DNA from: Flavobacterium sp. MC2016-06
GTDB taxonomy: Bacteria; Bacteroidota; Bacteroidia; Flavobacteriales; Flavobacteriaceae
DNA length: 13,627 nt
Assembly (NCBI RefSeq): GCF_009711165.2
Contig: NZ_WMID02000058.1
Coordinates: 1 to 13,627, forward strand
Direction of reading: 5' to 3'
This document shows, piece by piece, positions 1-6,408 of the stretch. Numbering within the stretch: the stretch's first letter is position 1; each line of letters starts with the position of its first letter. Position numbers and translations under genes: made by a program. The notes under the pieces were generated by a model. It was not told the origin of the DNA. It saw only the letters and a program-made list of their open reading frames with translations, and searched no databases.

Positions 1-76
1 CCCATCCCGAACAGAGTAGTTAAGCCCGCCTGCGCAGATGGTACTGCAGTTTTGTGGGAGAGTATGTCGTCGCCTT
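1..76 (+). rRNA. rrf: 5S ribosomal RNA, 3' part (5' end outside window)
   Basis: The window opens inside the universally conserved 5S loop segment CCCATCCCGAACAG and runs through the TGGGAGAGTATGTCG helix region to the GTCGTCGCC 3' end. About 30-35 bases of the 5' end lie outside the window. A strong terminator follows directly, as expected for the last gene of a 16S-23S-5S operon. The exact 3' end is uncertain by a few bases. Confidence 0.93.
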
Positions 77-82
77 TCTTTG

Positions 83-116
83 AATCCTCATCATTTATTT
101 GATGAGGATTTTTTTT
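83..116 (+). terminator. Rho-independent terminator of the rRNA operon
   Basis: A perfect 10-bp inverted repeat, AATCCTCATC (83-92) and GATGAGGATT (101-110), has an 8-nt loop and is followed by a T run. It lies directly after the 5S gene on the same strand. Confidence 0.93.
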
Positions 117-178
117 GTTTATAAAATTTGCAAATTTATTCGATAAAAACCAAAATCTGAAAAAGAAAAAACCTATTA

Positions 179-292
179 TTAAATTTTGTTTTCATAGATA
201 AGTTTAAAATCTATATTTCTAACTCCTCTAAATTGCGATCTAAATGCTTTTATTTTTGCATTAAAAGATTCTGCAGAAGCATTAGTACGGAA
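179..292 (-). pseudogene. IS transposase remnant (C-terminal end, ISL3-like DDE family)
   Basis: Read on the minus strand, the frame ending in the TAA at 179-181 gives FRTNASAESFNAKIKAFRSQ followed by FRGVRNIDFKLIYENKI. The NASAESFNAKIKAFR and FRGVRN block is the typical C-terminal signature of ISL3/ISAon1-like transposases common in Bacteroidota. An in-frame TGA at 293-295 stops the frame directly upstream, and the sequence above it (to about 361) reads in no frame as recognisable transposase. Only about 37 codons are left, so this is a dead fragment. I could not identify terminal inverted repeats. Apart from this fragment and the two terminators, I see no gene between the 5S gene and pgl (77-504). 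Confidence 0.72.
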
Positions 293-451
293 TCAGCCAA
301 AAGAACGTTGAGAAGAATTGAAGTTGTGCCTATGTTGAGGAAGAATCCGATGATTAATCTAAGGATAAGTATGTTCAGATCATTTTGTAAATTGGCATCG
401 TAACTTTTTATATTTGATTTGTTTTTTTGTACTACAGATGCGACAGAACAC

Positions 452-478
452 AAAAAAAGCCTATGCATGAGCATAGGC
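452..478 (-). terminator. Rho-independent terminator after pgl
   Basis: The inverted repeat GCCTATGC (459-466) and GCATAGGC (471-478) has a 4-nt loop. On the minus strand it is followed by a 7-T run (the A run at 452-458). It sits 26 bp past the pgl stop codon and closes the gnd-zwf-pgl unit. Confidence 0.9.
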
Positions 479-504
479 GGTTATCTTAATCTTCCCAGTA
501 AATT

Positions 505-1224
505 TTACAGTTCTGAGGAAGCGGCATTTTTATCAACAAGAAATATTAATTCTCCAGAATGAGGTTTGATTAACTGCATAGGGTACATATTAGGATTATA
601 ATCTCCATGCAAGACTTCGTTAAGGGCGTGTGCTTTTTTTTGACCGAAGGCCAGCACAATAATTTTCTCTGCATTGTTAATAATGGGTGCAGTCAGGGTA
701 ATACGGTGCATATTTTGAGCTGTAAGAAAATAGGCGTCCACCCACTTCTTTTGTTCTTTAAGAACGACTTCTCCTGGAAAAAGTGAGGCTGTATGGCCGT
801 CATCGCCAAGTCCTAGAAGAATAAGATCAAACTTTCCATTGGTTCCCAGAATGTTTCTAATAGACTGTTCATATTCCAAGGCATAATCTTCAGCAGTAAT
901 ACCTTTTTTATACATTGGAAATATATTTTTTTCGGGTATAGGAACATGACTCAGCAGGGTCTCAAAAGACATTTTTGCATTACTGCGGTCATCATCAAGA
1001 GGAACCCATCGTTCATCACCCCAGAAAATATAAATATTTTTCCAGTCTATTTTTGGCTTATAGGCATTAGAGGCAAGAAGTCTGTACATACCGGCAGGAG
1101 ATGACCCTCCCGTAAGTACGACTGTGAAACTTCCTTTTTCAGATATAGCTTTTTGGGCTGCTGCAGTAAAAACTGCAGCAGCTTGCTCATTTATATCTTC
1201 TATGGTATTAAATATCTGTATCAT
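505..1224 (-). CDS. pgl: 6-phosphogluconolactonase
   Basis: Hydrolyses 6-phosphoglucono-1,5-lactone to 6-phosphogluconate, the second step of the oxidative pentose phosphate pathway, in the cytoplasm. The 239-residue product has the normal size for the DevB/Pgl type of the glucosamine-6-phosphate isomerase/lactonase superfamily. Motifs seen are GGSSP at 39-43, WGDERWVP around 68-75 and the active-site block LGLGDDGHTASLFPG at 137-151. The reading frame extends upstream to another ATG at 1267-1269, inside zwf. I chose the ATG at 1222-1224 because homologues begin near this point (MIQIFNT) and it lies 2 bp after the zwf stop, which suggests translational coupling. It is the last gene of gnd-zwf-pgl and has a terminator behind it. 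Confidence 0.95.
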   Translation of the reverse strand: MIQIFNTIEDINEQAAAVFTAAAQKAISEKGSFTVVLTGGSSPAGMYRLLASNAYKPKIDWKNIYIFWGDERWVPLDDDRSNAKMSFETLLSHVPIPEKNIFPMYKKGITAEDYALEYEQSIRNILGTNGKFDLILLGLGDDGHTASLFPGEVVLKEQKKWVDAYFLTAQNMHRITLTAPIINNAEKIIVLAFGQKKAHALNEVLHGDYNPNMYPMQLIKPHSGELIFLVDKNAASSEL

Positions 1225-1226
1225 AT

Positions 1227-2744
1227 TTATATTTGTTCTTTTACAGTGTTCAGCGTATTTGAAACCCAAGCATGTCCTTGACGAGCAAGGAGTTCATCTG
1301 CGGCTTTGGGGCCCCAGCTTCCGGCTCTATAATTAGGAAAATCGGCATCAGCCCTATTTTTCCAGACTTCCTGAATAACATCTATTACGTCCCAGGCTTC
1401 TTCGACCTGATCATAACGCATAAATAGAGTTGGATCTCCTGCTAAGGCATCAGAAAGTAGGGTTTCATAGGCTTCAGGAGACATCGTTGAACATGAATTA
1501 TAATCAAAAATCATTTCTGCCGGTTTCAATGATAGAGACAATCCTGGTTTTTTAGTCATAAATTGCAGTTTGATATCCATGGTAGGTTGAATATTTATAA
1601 TCAACCTGTTGGGAGTCATTCCTTCACTTCCATAAGAAAACTGTGAATGTGGAACTGATTTAAACTGGATTATAATTGAGGATTGTTTTTCATGCATTCT
1701 TTTTCCAGTGCGCAGATAAAAAGGAACTCCTTGCCATCTCCAGTTGTCAAGATAAAATTTCATTGCCACATATGTTTCTGTAGTAGAATCATGTGCAACT
1801 CCTTTTTCGTGACGATATCCCGGGACAAGTTTTTCTTTTATAATACCATCATGATATTGTCCTCTTACTGTATAATGATCTACTTCATCTGGTTTTATGC
1901 GTCGAATCGATTTTAAAACATCCGCTTTTCTATTACGGATATCATCTGCAGATAATGAAGCTGGGGCTTCCATTGCCGTCATGCATAAAATCTGCAGCAG
2001 GTGGTTTTGAATCATATCTTTTAAAGCGCCGACACCTTCATAAAACCCGCCTCGATCTTCAACACCTACTTCTTCAGCTACAGTAATCTGTATAAAATCA
2101 ATAAAATTGCGATTCCATAAAGGTTCAAACATGGCATTTCCAAAACGAAAGGCAAGAATGTTCTGCACAGTTTCTTTTCCCAAATAATGGTCAATACGAT
2201 AAATTTGTTCTTCTTTAAAAGTCTTTGAAAGCATCTCATTGAGTTCTATGGCCGATGTTTTATCGTAGCCAAATGGTTTCTCTATAATGATGCGGTCCTT
2301 TTTTGCATCGGCTGCAAGTCCAAATTTATTAATATTATCTGAAATAGTAGAGATGAATGATGGTCCTATAGAAAGATAAAAAAGACGATCAGCACGAACA
2401 TCATAACTCTGGTCAAGACTATTTAATTTTGAGTTTAGTTCCTCATAAGATGCTTCACTATCAATATTATGTTTGAGATATGTAATATTGGAAGCAAATT
2501 CAAGTAAGTTTTCATTTGAAGTGTTTCCATTTCTGGAAAATTCTTTTAAATTTTCTATTACATAACTGCGAAAGTCTACATCATTATTTTCTGCTCTTCC
2601 TAAGGCGATGATCTGAAACTTATCAGACATACGGTTGTCCAGATAAAGGTTATGAAAAGCAGGAAAAAGTTTTCTTTTTGCTAAGTCGCCTGTTGCTCCA
2701 AAAATAACAATTACTGTTGGATTTGTATTTTTAACGTTACTCAT
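1227..2744 (-). CDS. zwf: Glucose-6-phosphate 1-dehydrogenase
   Basis: Oxidises glucose 6-phosphate to 6-phosphogluconolactone and reduces NAD(P)+, the entry step of the oxidative pentose phosphate pathway. The 505-residue product is full length for the bacterial family. The N-terminal dinucleotide-binding motif GATGDLAKRK lies at 16-25, the conserved EKPFG at 155-159, and the family signature RIDHYLGKE at 183-191 includes the substrate-binding His186 and Lys190. Coenzyme preference cannot be read safely from the sequence. The gene starts 10 bp after the gnd stop and ends 2 bp before pgl, so the three are almost certainly one transcript. Its product feeds pgl and then gnd, closing the oxidative branch. 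Confidence 0.97.
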   Translation of the reverse strand: MSNVKNTNPTVIVIFGATGDLAKRKLFPAFHNLYLDNRMSDKFQIIALGRAENNDVDFRSYVIENLKEFSRNGNTSNENLLEFASNITYLKHNIDSEASYEELNSKLNSLDQSYDVRADRLFYLSIGPSFISTISDNINKFGLAADAKKDRIIIEKPFGYDKTSAIELNEMLSKTFKEEQIYRIDHYLGKETVQNILAFRFGNAMFEPLWNRNFIDFIQITVAEEVGVEDRGGFYEGVGALKDMIQNHLLQILCMTAMEAPASLSADDIRNRKADVLKSIRRIKPDEVDHYTVRGQYHDGIIKEKLVPGYRHEKGVAHDSTTETYVAMKFYLDNWRWQGVPFYLRTGKRMHEKQSSIIIQFKSVPHSQFSYGSEGMTPNRLIINIQPTMDIKLQFMTKKPGLSLSLKPAEMIFDYNSCSTMSPEAYETLLSDALAGDPTLFMRYDQVEEAWDVIDVIQEVWKNRADADFPNYRAGSWGPKAADELLARQGHAWVSNTLNTVKEQI

Positions 2745-2754
2745 TTTGTTTCAC

Positions 2755-4170
2755 TTAAATTTTTTGATCATTCCACTGTGTATGAAAAATTCCTGAAGTA
2801 TCGATACGCTCGTAAGTATGTGCTCCAAAATAATCACGCTGAGCCTGAATTAAATTTGTTGGGAGATTTTCAGATCGATAAGCATCAAAATAAGCTAAAG
2901 AATTCATAAGTGCTGCTGACGGAAGTCCTTTCTGTACTGCAAATTGGATAATATCCCTGATACCGGTCTGTCTTTCATTGACTTTAGATGCAATATCTGA
3001 ATCTAAAAGAATATTAGGAAGATTAGGATCTGCTGCAAATGCTTTTCTGAAATCTTCAAGAGCATCTGCACGTATAATACATCCTCCACGCCAGATTTTA
3101 GTAATGGTTTGAAGGTCTAGTTCGTAGTTGTATTCTTTAGAAGCTGTTTTTAGCATCGAAAGTCCTTGTGCATAGGTAATTAATATAGAAAAGTAGAGCG
3201 CATCTTTGAGTGATGAAATTGCCTCAGCGTTATTTACTGCTGTATCTTTACTATTCCAGATTAATTTAGATGCAGCCAGAATTCTTTCAGGTTTGTATTT
3301 AGACATATCACGCATGGTCACAGCTGCATCAATGGTAGGAAGAGGTGTATGCAGATCCATAGCATTCTGTGAAGTCCATTTTCCAGTACCCTTAGATTTT
3401 GCCCAATCGGATATTTTATTGATCAGTCTTAGTCCATCGTGATCTTTTTCTTTAAGAATATGTCCAGTTATTTCAATCAGGTACGATTTAAGTTCAGTCT
3501 GATTCCAATTCAAGAAAGTTTTTTCGATAGTATCTTCATCGAGATTATAACCGCGTTTCATCAGGTCATAAATTTCCGAGATAAGCTGCATGATTCCATA
3601 TTCAATACCATTATGAACCATTTTGACATAGTTGCCGGCAGAACCGTTTCCTAAATATTCCACACAAGGTTCTCCCTGAACTTTTGCTGCTATGGCTTCA
3701 AAAATAGGACGAAGTCTTTCATACGCTTTTTTATCACCTCCAGGCATCATGCTTGGTCCGAATCTTGCCCCTTTTTCACCGCCTGAAATTCCCATTCCAA
3801 AGAAATGAATTCCTTTAGCCGACAATTCAAGAAATCTTCGGTCTGTGTCAGTGAAGTAAGTATTACCTCCATCAATCAAAATATCACCCTGCTCAAGATA
3901 GGGCAGAAGGCTTTGAATTGCGCTGTCGACAGGTTTTCCAGCTGGTACAAGCAGCATAATTGCTCTTGGACGCTGCAAGTGTTGTACAAATTCCTGTGCA
4001 TCTGTTGTTGCCTCGATGGTATGTTTTGTATCGGCTTCATTTTTGAGGGATTGAACCTTTTCTAGGTCTAAATCTAAACCGGCTGCGGCAAAATTTTGGT
4101 CTGCTATATTTAAAAGAAGATTGCGGCCCATTACACCAAGTCCGACAATGCCAAAATCAAATGTATTCAT
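2755..4170 (-). CDS. gnd: 6-phosphogluconate dehydrogenase, decarboxylating
   Basis: Oxidatively decarboxylates 6-phosphogluconate to ribulose 5-phosphate, CO2 and NAD(P)H. At 471 residues it is the long dimeric form. The Rossmann motif GLGVMG lies at 10-15. Further family blocks are SGGEKGARFGPSMMPGG, KMVHNGIEYG (catalytic Lys and the HN pair), IWRGGCIIRA and RDYFGAHTYE near the C terminus. The frame also allows a TTG start at 4177-4179, but the ATG at 4168-4170 gives the usual MNTFDFGIVGLG beginning. Two positions next to the catalytic block differ from the common enterobacterial and animal form: GNYVKM instead of GHFVKM, and GIMQ instead of GDMQ. It is the first gene of the gnd-zwf-pgl unit. 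Confidence 0.97.
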   Translation of the reverse strand: MNTFDFGIVGLGVMGRNLLLNIADQNFAAAGLDLDLEKVQSLKNEADTKHTIEATTDAQEFVQHLQRPRAIMLLVPAGKPVDSAIQSLLPYLEQGDILIDGGNTYFTDTDRRFLELSAKGIHFFGMGISGGEKGARFGPSMMPGGDKKAYERLRPIFEAIAAKVQGEPCVEYLGNGSAGNYVKMVHNGIEYGIMQLISEIYDLMKRGYNLDEDTIEKTFLNWNQTELKSYLIEITGHILKEKDHDGLRLINKISDWAKSKGTGKWTSQNAMDLHTPLPTIDAAVTMRDMSKYKPERILAASKLIWNSKDTAVNNAEAISSLKDALYFSILITYAQGLSMLKTASKEYNYELDLQTITKIWRGGCIIRADALEDFRKAFAADPNLPNILLDSDIASKVNERQTGIRDIIQFAVQKGLPSAALMNSLAYFDAYRSENLPTNLIQAQRDYFGAHTYERIDTSGIFHTQWNDQKI

Positions 4171-4342
4171 AATTTTCAAATTAACTAAATTAGTAATGCT
4201 GTGTAGTTGATAATAGGTTAATGTAGTGATTTCTGAGGATTTTTTGAGTATAAAGAAAATAAAAAAATAAACATCTAACTAATTAATTATCGTAACATTT
4301 TAATTTAACGGTTCATCGCTTTTTTTATACTGCTGTATCAGT
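4171..4342. promoter_or_regulatory. Presumed promoter region of gnd-zwf-pgl
   Basis: This AT-rich, non-coding stretch lies between the hxlA terminator and the gnd start. It must carry the gnd promoter if the terminator works. I found no perfect TAnnTTTG box on the minus strand, so the exact promoter position is not called. Confidence 0.4.
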
Positions 4343-4380
4343 AAAAAAGGCTGGAGTATTATAAATAAACTCCAGCCTTT
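4343..4380 (-). terminator. Rho-independent terminator after hxlA
   Basis: A perfect 12-bp inverted repeat, AAAGGCTGGAGT (4346-4357) and ACTCCAGCCTTT (4369-4380), has an 11-nt loop. It has T runs on both sides, so it could work in either direction. It lies 15 bp past the hxlA stop and separates the hxlBA transcript from gnd-zwf-pgl. Confidence 0.92.
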
Positions 4381-4395
4381 AAAAAAAATTGCTTG

Positions 4396-5034
4396 TTAAA
4401 CTTCAGCAGCAATAATAGCTTCTTTTAGAGCTTTGGCAGCAGCAGCAGGATCTTTAGCTCCATATATGGCTCCGCCAGCTACAGCTACTTGAGCTCCAGC
4501 AGCTACGACATCTTTTATAGTGTCAATGTTTACGCCTCCAGCTATTGAAAAAGGTACTTTAGCTAGTTTTCCTTCAGAGATTAAAGTCTGAACTGAATAT
4601 CCAGGAAGTGCCTGCTCGTCAAGTCCAGCATGAAGCTCTACAAAATAAACACCGAAAGCAGTTACTTCCTGTGCTCTTTTTACTCTGTCTTGAACACCAA
4701 TAGTATCTACTACTACTTTTTTACCGTATTTTGCAGCAGCCTCAACAGCTCCTTTTATAGTTGCATCGTCTACAGCTCCCATTACGGTTACGATATCAGC
4801 TCCTGCTTTGAATGCCATTTCTGCTTCTAAAGATCCAGTATCGGCTGTTTTCATGTCAGCAAAAACCAATTTGTCAGGGAAAGCTTCTTTCATTGCAGTA
4901 ACTACTTTAAGCCCTTCTGCTTTAATAAGCGGTGTTCCTAATTCGATAATATCTACATAAGGCGCTACTTTACCTGCTAATTCTAATGCTGCTTCTGTTG
5001 TTAGCAAATCGATTGCTACTTGTAATTTTACCAT
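4396..5034 (-). CDS. hxlA: 3-hexulose-6-phosphate synthase
   Basis: Condenses formaldehyde with ribulose 5-phosphate to give D-arabino-3-hexulose 6-phosphate, the fixing step of the ribulose monophosphate (RuMP) pathway. The 212-residue product matches the normal size (about 210) for this branch of the orotidine-phosphate decarboxylase-like TIM barrels. Visible features are AIDLL near the start (Asp9), IELGTPL (Glu31), the superfamily motif DMKTADTG with Asp60, Lys62 and Asp65, VDTIGV, ELHAGLD, and the phosphate-binding SIAGGV and AVAGGAIYG loops. The frame extends 22 codons upstream into the end of hxlB. I chose the ATG at 5032-5034, which gives the family start MVKLQVAID. It is followed by a strong terminator and preceded by hxlB with 38 bp between. 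The same enzyme could run in reverse to supply ribulose 5-phosphate, as in some archaea, but a complete oxidative pentose phosphate set next door makes that less likely. Confidence 0.94.
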   Translation of the reverse strand: MVKLQVAIDLLTTEAALELAGKVAPYVDIIELGTPLIKAEGLKVVTAMKEAFPDKLVFADMKTADTGSLEAEMAFKAGADIVTVMGAVDDATIKGAVEAAAKYGKKVVVDTIGVQDRVKRAQEVTAFGVYFVELHAGLDEQALPGYSVQTLISEGKLAKVPFSIAGGVNIDTIKDVVAAGAQVAVAGGAIYGAKDPAAAAKALKEAIIAAEV

Positions 5035-5072
5035 GATTGTAAGGTTTAAAAAATTGATTATTAAAAAAAATG

Positions 5073-5639
5073 TTATTCTAAATTTGCGTGTCTGGGCCAT
5101 ATATCCTGTTTAGTTAAACCAGATTCTTGCCACAGCGTCATAAAAATGGTCTCGAGTACCATTAATGTAAACTGTTCAAAAAGGCTTCCTGCATACTGAG
5201 CAGAAACTGATTCTCCAAAATCGGTTTTGACTGCCGCAGGAATCTGCACAATATGATTAGCCAATTTTGCTATTATGCTTAACGGATCAGCAGTTAGAAC
5301 TACAACCGATGCATTGAGTTTGTTGGCTTTTTCAACTGCACTTACTACAGTTGATGTAGTGCCTGAACCCGATGCCACAATAAGAAGATCACCTTCAAGT
5401 ATAGCAGGAGTAACAATTTCCCCTACCACATAAACCGTATATCCTAAATGCATGAGTCTCATAGCGCCCATTTTTAAAGCGAGCCCGCTTCGGCCTGTTC
5501 CCATTACAAAAATGCGGTCAGCTTTTTGTATTTCCTGTATTAATGTATTAATCTGATTGGGGTTGATCTGATGTGCTGCTTTTAGATTTTCTTCTAAAAT
5601 TAAATTCAGATTTTTACTTATTATTGGTGTATTATCCAT
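5073..5639 (-). CDS. hxlB: 6-phospho-3-hexuloisomerase
   Basis: Isomerises 3-hexulose 6-phosphate to fructose 6-phosphate, the second RuMP step. The 188-residue product is a single SIS (sugar isomerase) domain of usual family length. It shows the phosphosugar-binding motif GTGRSG at 47-52, ASGSGTTSTVV around 90, the segment QYAGSLFEQ, and the characteristic C-terminal RHANLE. The ATG at 5637-5639 gives the expected N terminus. It precedes hxlA in the same direction, so the order is hxlB-hxlA. A 152-bp gap upstream contains direct and inverted repeats that may be regulatory. Confidence 0.93.
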   Translation of the reverse strand: MDNTPIISKNLNLILEENLKAAHQINPNQINTLIQEIQKADRIFVMGTGRSGLALKMGAMRLMHLGYTVYVVGEIVTPAILEGDLLIVASGSGTTSTVVSAVEKANKLNASVVVLTADPLSIIAKLANHIVQIPAAVKTDFGESVSAQYAGSLFEQFTLMVLETIFMTLWQESGLTKQDIWPRHANLE

Positions 5640-5712
5640 CTGGTTTTCTATTTATTTTTAAGCTTTATTTGCCTTGTTTTTATTTCTATTCAAATATTTT
5701 TAAAGCAGTATT

Positions 5713-5766
5713 ATTCCCTCATAACTTTACAGAAGTTTTTTTACAGAAAATAGCTGAGTAGGGAAT
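5713..5766. repeat. Inverted and direct repeats upstream of hxlB
   Basis: ATTCCCT (5713-5719) and AGGGAAT (5760-5766) form an inverted repeat that encloses two copies of TTTACAGAA (5726-5734 and 5740-5748, 14 bp apart). The region lies between the adh-like gene and hxlB. It could hold a regulator site for hxlBA or a weak terminator; neither is proven. Confidence 0.35.
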
Positions 5767-5791
5767 GAGTGTTTAATAGTGAAGAAAAAGT

Positions 5792-6340
5792 TTAGTTTAG
5801 AACTACACTTTCTGAGTAAACGATGCCTTGATAAAATGCGTTATAAATTTCTTTTAGATATTCTAATGTAGGAATGCGTGCATTGAAACCCGTACTAAGA
5901 TCAATTAAGGTATCAAGTGCTGTGTTTGAAGTAACATGCGTGGGTATTGATGTACTGATTTTTCCATCAATAATTGAGATGCCAGAAGTTAATTCGTAAG
6001 ATAGGATAGGGTAGTTTACCGTTTTTTTACGGTCAGTAATTATGGCAAGACTTACAGTTTCAGTTCTTATCTCGCTTGTAGAAGGGATTGTAATAAATTT
6101 AGCTTTATTCCTAAGAGCAGGTACACTAAATGGTTTGATTAATGAATCGAAATCAGTATCTGGATGTTCGTAAAAAATCCACATTATTTTGCCTGTGTCA
6201 ATAGCTGAACATCTTCCTAAACCAATAATCCAGTCTGGTTGAAATTCACGCATTGCTGCTACACCTTTAAAACTTGTTGCAGCTGAAGAATCTTCTTCAA
6301 CTCCGTCAAATACATCTGAGACTATAAATAATTTACTCAT
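5792..6340 (-). CDS. Shortened, degenerate iron-containing alcohol dehydrogenase-like protein
   Basis: The 182-residue product aligns by eye with the N-terminal half of group III iron-dependent alcohol dehydrogenases, which usually have about 380-400 residues. Clear family segments are SDVFDGVEEDSSAATSFKGV, MREFQPDWIIGLG, KIMWIFYEHPDTDF, KAKFITIPSTS, IITDRKKTVNYPILSYELT and IDGKISTSIPTHVTSNTALD. Key motifs are altered: the nucleotide-binding GGGS reads GRCS, the SGTxTE block reads SEIRTE, and in the metal-site segment, where the family has MDALTHA, this protein has LDTLIDL, so the first metal His is Asp. The family's N-terminal strand region and the whole C-terminal metal-binding half are absent. 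It is therefore very unlikely to be an active dehydrogenase. The frame has no stop codons and has its own -7 promoter box. It may be a recent pseudogene or a repurposed domain. It lies between the AraC-type gene and hxlBA, all in the same direction. Confidence 0.7.
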   Translation of the reverse strand: MSKLFIVSDVFDGVEEDSSAATSFKGVAAMREFQPDWIIGLGRCSAIDTGKIMWIFYEHPDTDFDSLIKPFSVPALRNKAKFITIPSTSEIRTETVSLAIITDRKKTVNYPILSYELTSGISIIDGKISTSIPTHVTSNTALDTLIDLSTGFNARIPTLEYLKEIYNAFYQGIVYSESVVLN

Positions 6341-6364
6341 TTTTCTTTGTCTTAATTCTTAAGG

Positions 6365-6372
6365 CAAAGATA
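6365..6372 (-). promoter_or_regulatory. Candidate -7 box of the adh-like gene
   Basis: TATCTTTG on the minus strand fits the Bacteroidota -7 consensus TAnnTTTG exactly and lies 25 bp before the ATG. There is no TTG at normal -33 spacing; the nearest is 27 bp upstream. That suggests a weak or activator-dependent promoter. Confidence 0.5.
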
Positions 6373-6408
6373 GAGGAGCTCTAAAGGCAGGATGTTATAC
6401 AAACAGGA

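Noticed and set aside
124..137. 14-bp palindrome AAATTTGCAAATTT
   Set aside because: Low-complexity AT-rich sequence; such palindromes are expected by chance here and it is not near a promoter or gene end.
250..474. 74-codon minus-strand frame between the transposase remnant and the pgl terminator
   Set aside because: Its last third overlaps the transposase fragment in the wrong frame, it contains the pgl terminator at its start, and the translation resembles no family I know.
1225..1269. N-terminal extension of pgl (15 extra codons)
   Set aside because: It lies within zwf; the ATG at 1222-1224 fits the family start and the gene spacing better.
1932..1939. ATTACGGA, identical to an arm of the candidate operator
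   Set aside because: It is a lone half-site inside the zwf coding sequence, without a partner arm, and is best explained by chance.
3206..4065. Plus-strand frames opposite gnd
   Set aside because: They are shadows of the well-supported gnd gene, with no recognisable domains and no start context.
4171..4179. TTG start of gnd three codons upstream
   Set aside because: The ATG at 4168-4170 gives the standard family N terminus.
5035..5100. N-terminal extension of hxlA (22 extra codons)
   Set aside because: It overlaps the hxlB 3' end, and the extra residues are absent from the 3-hexulose-6-phosphate synthase family, which starts at MVKLQVAID.
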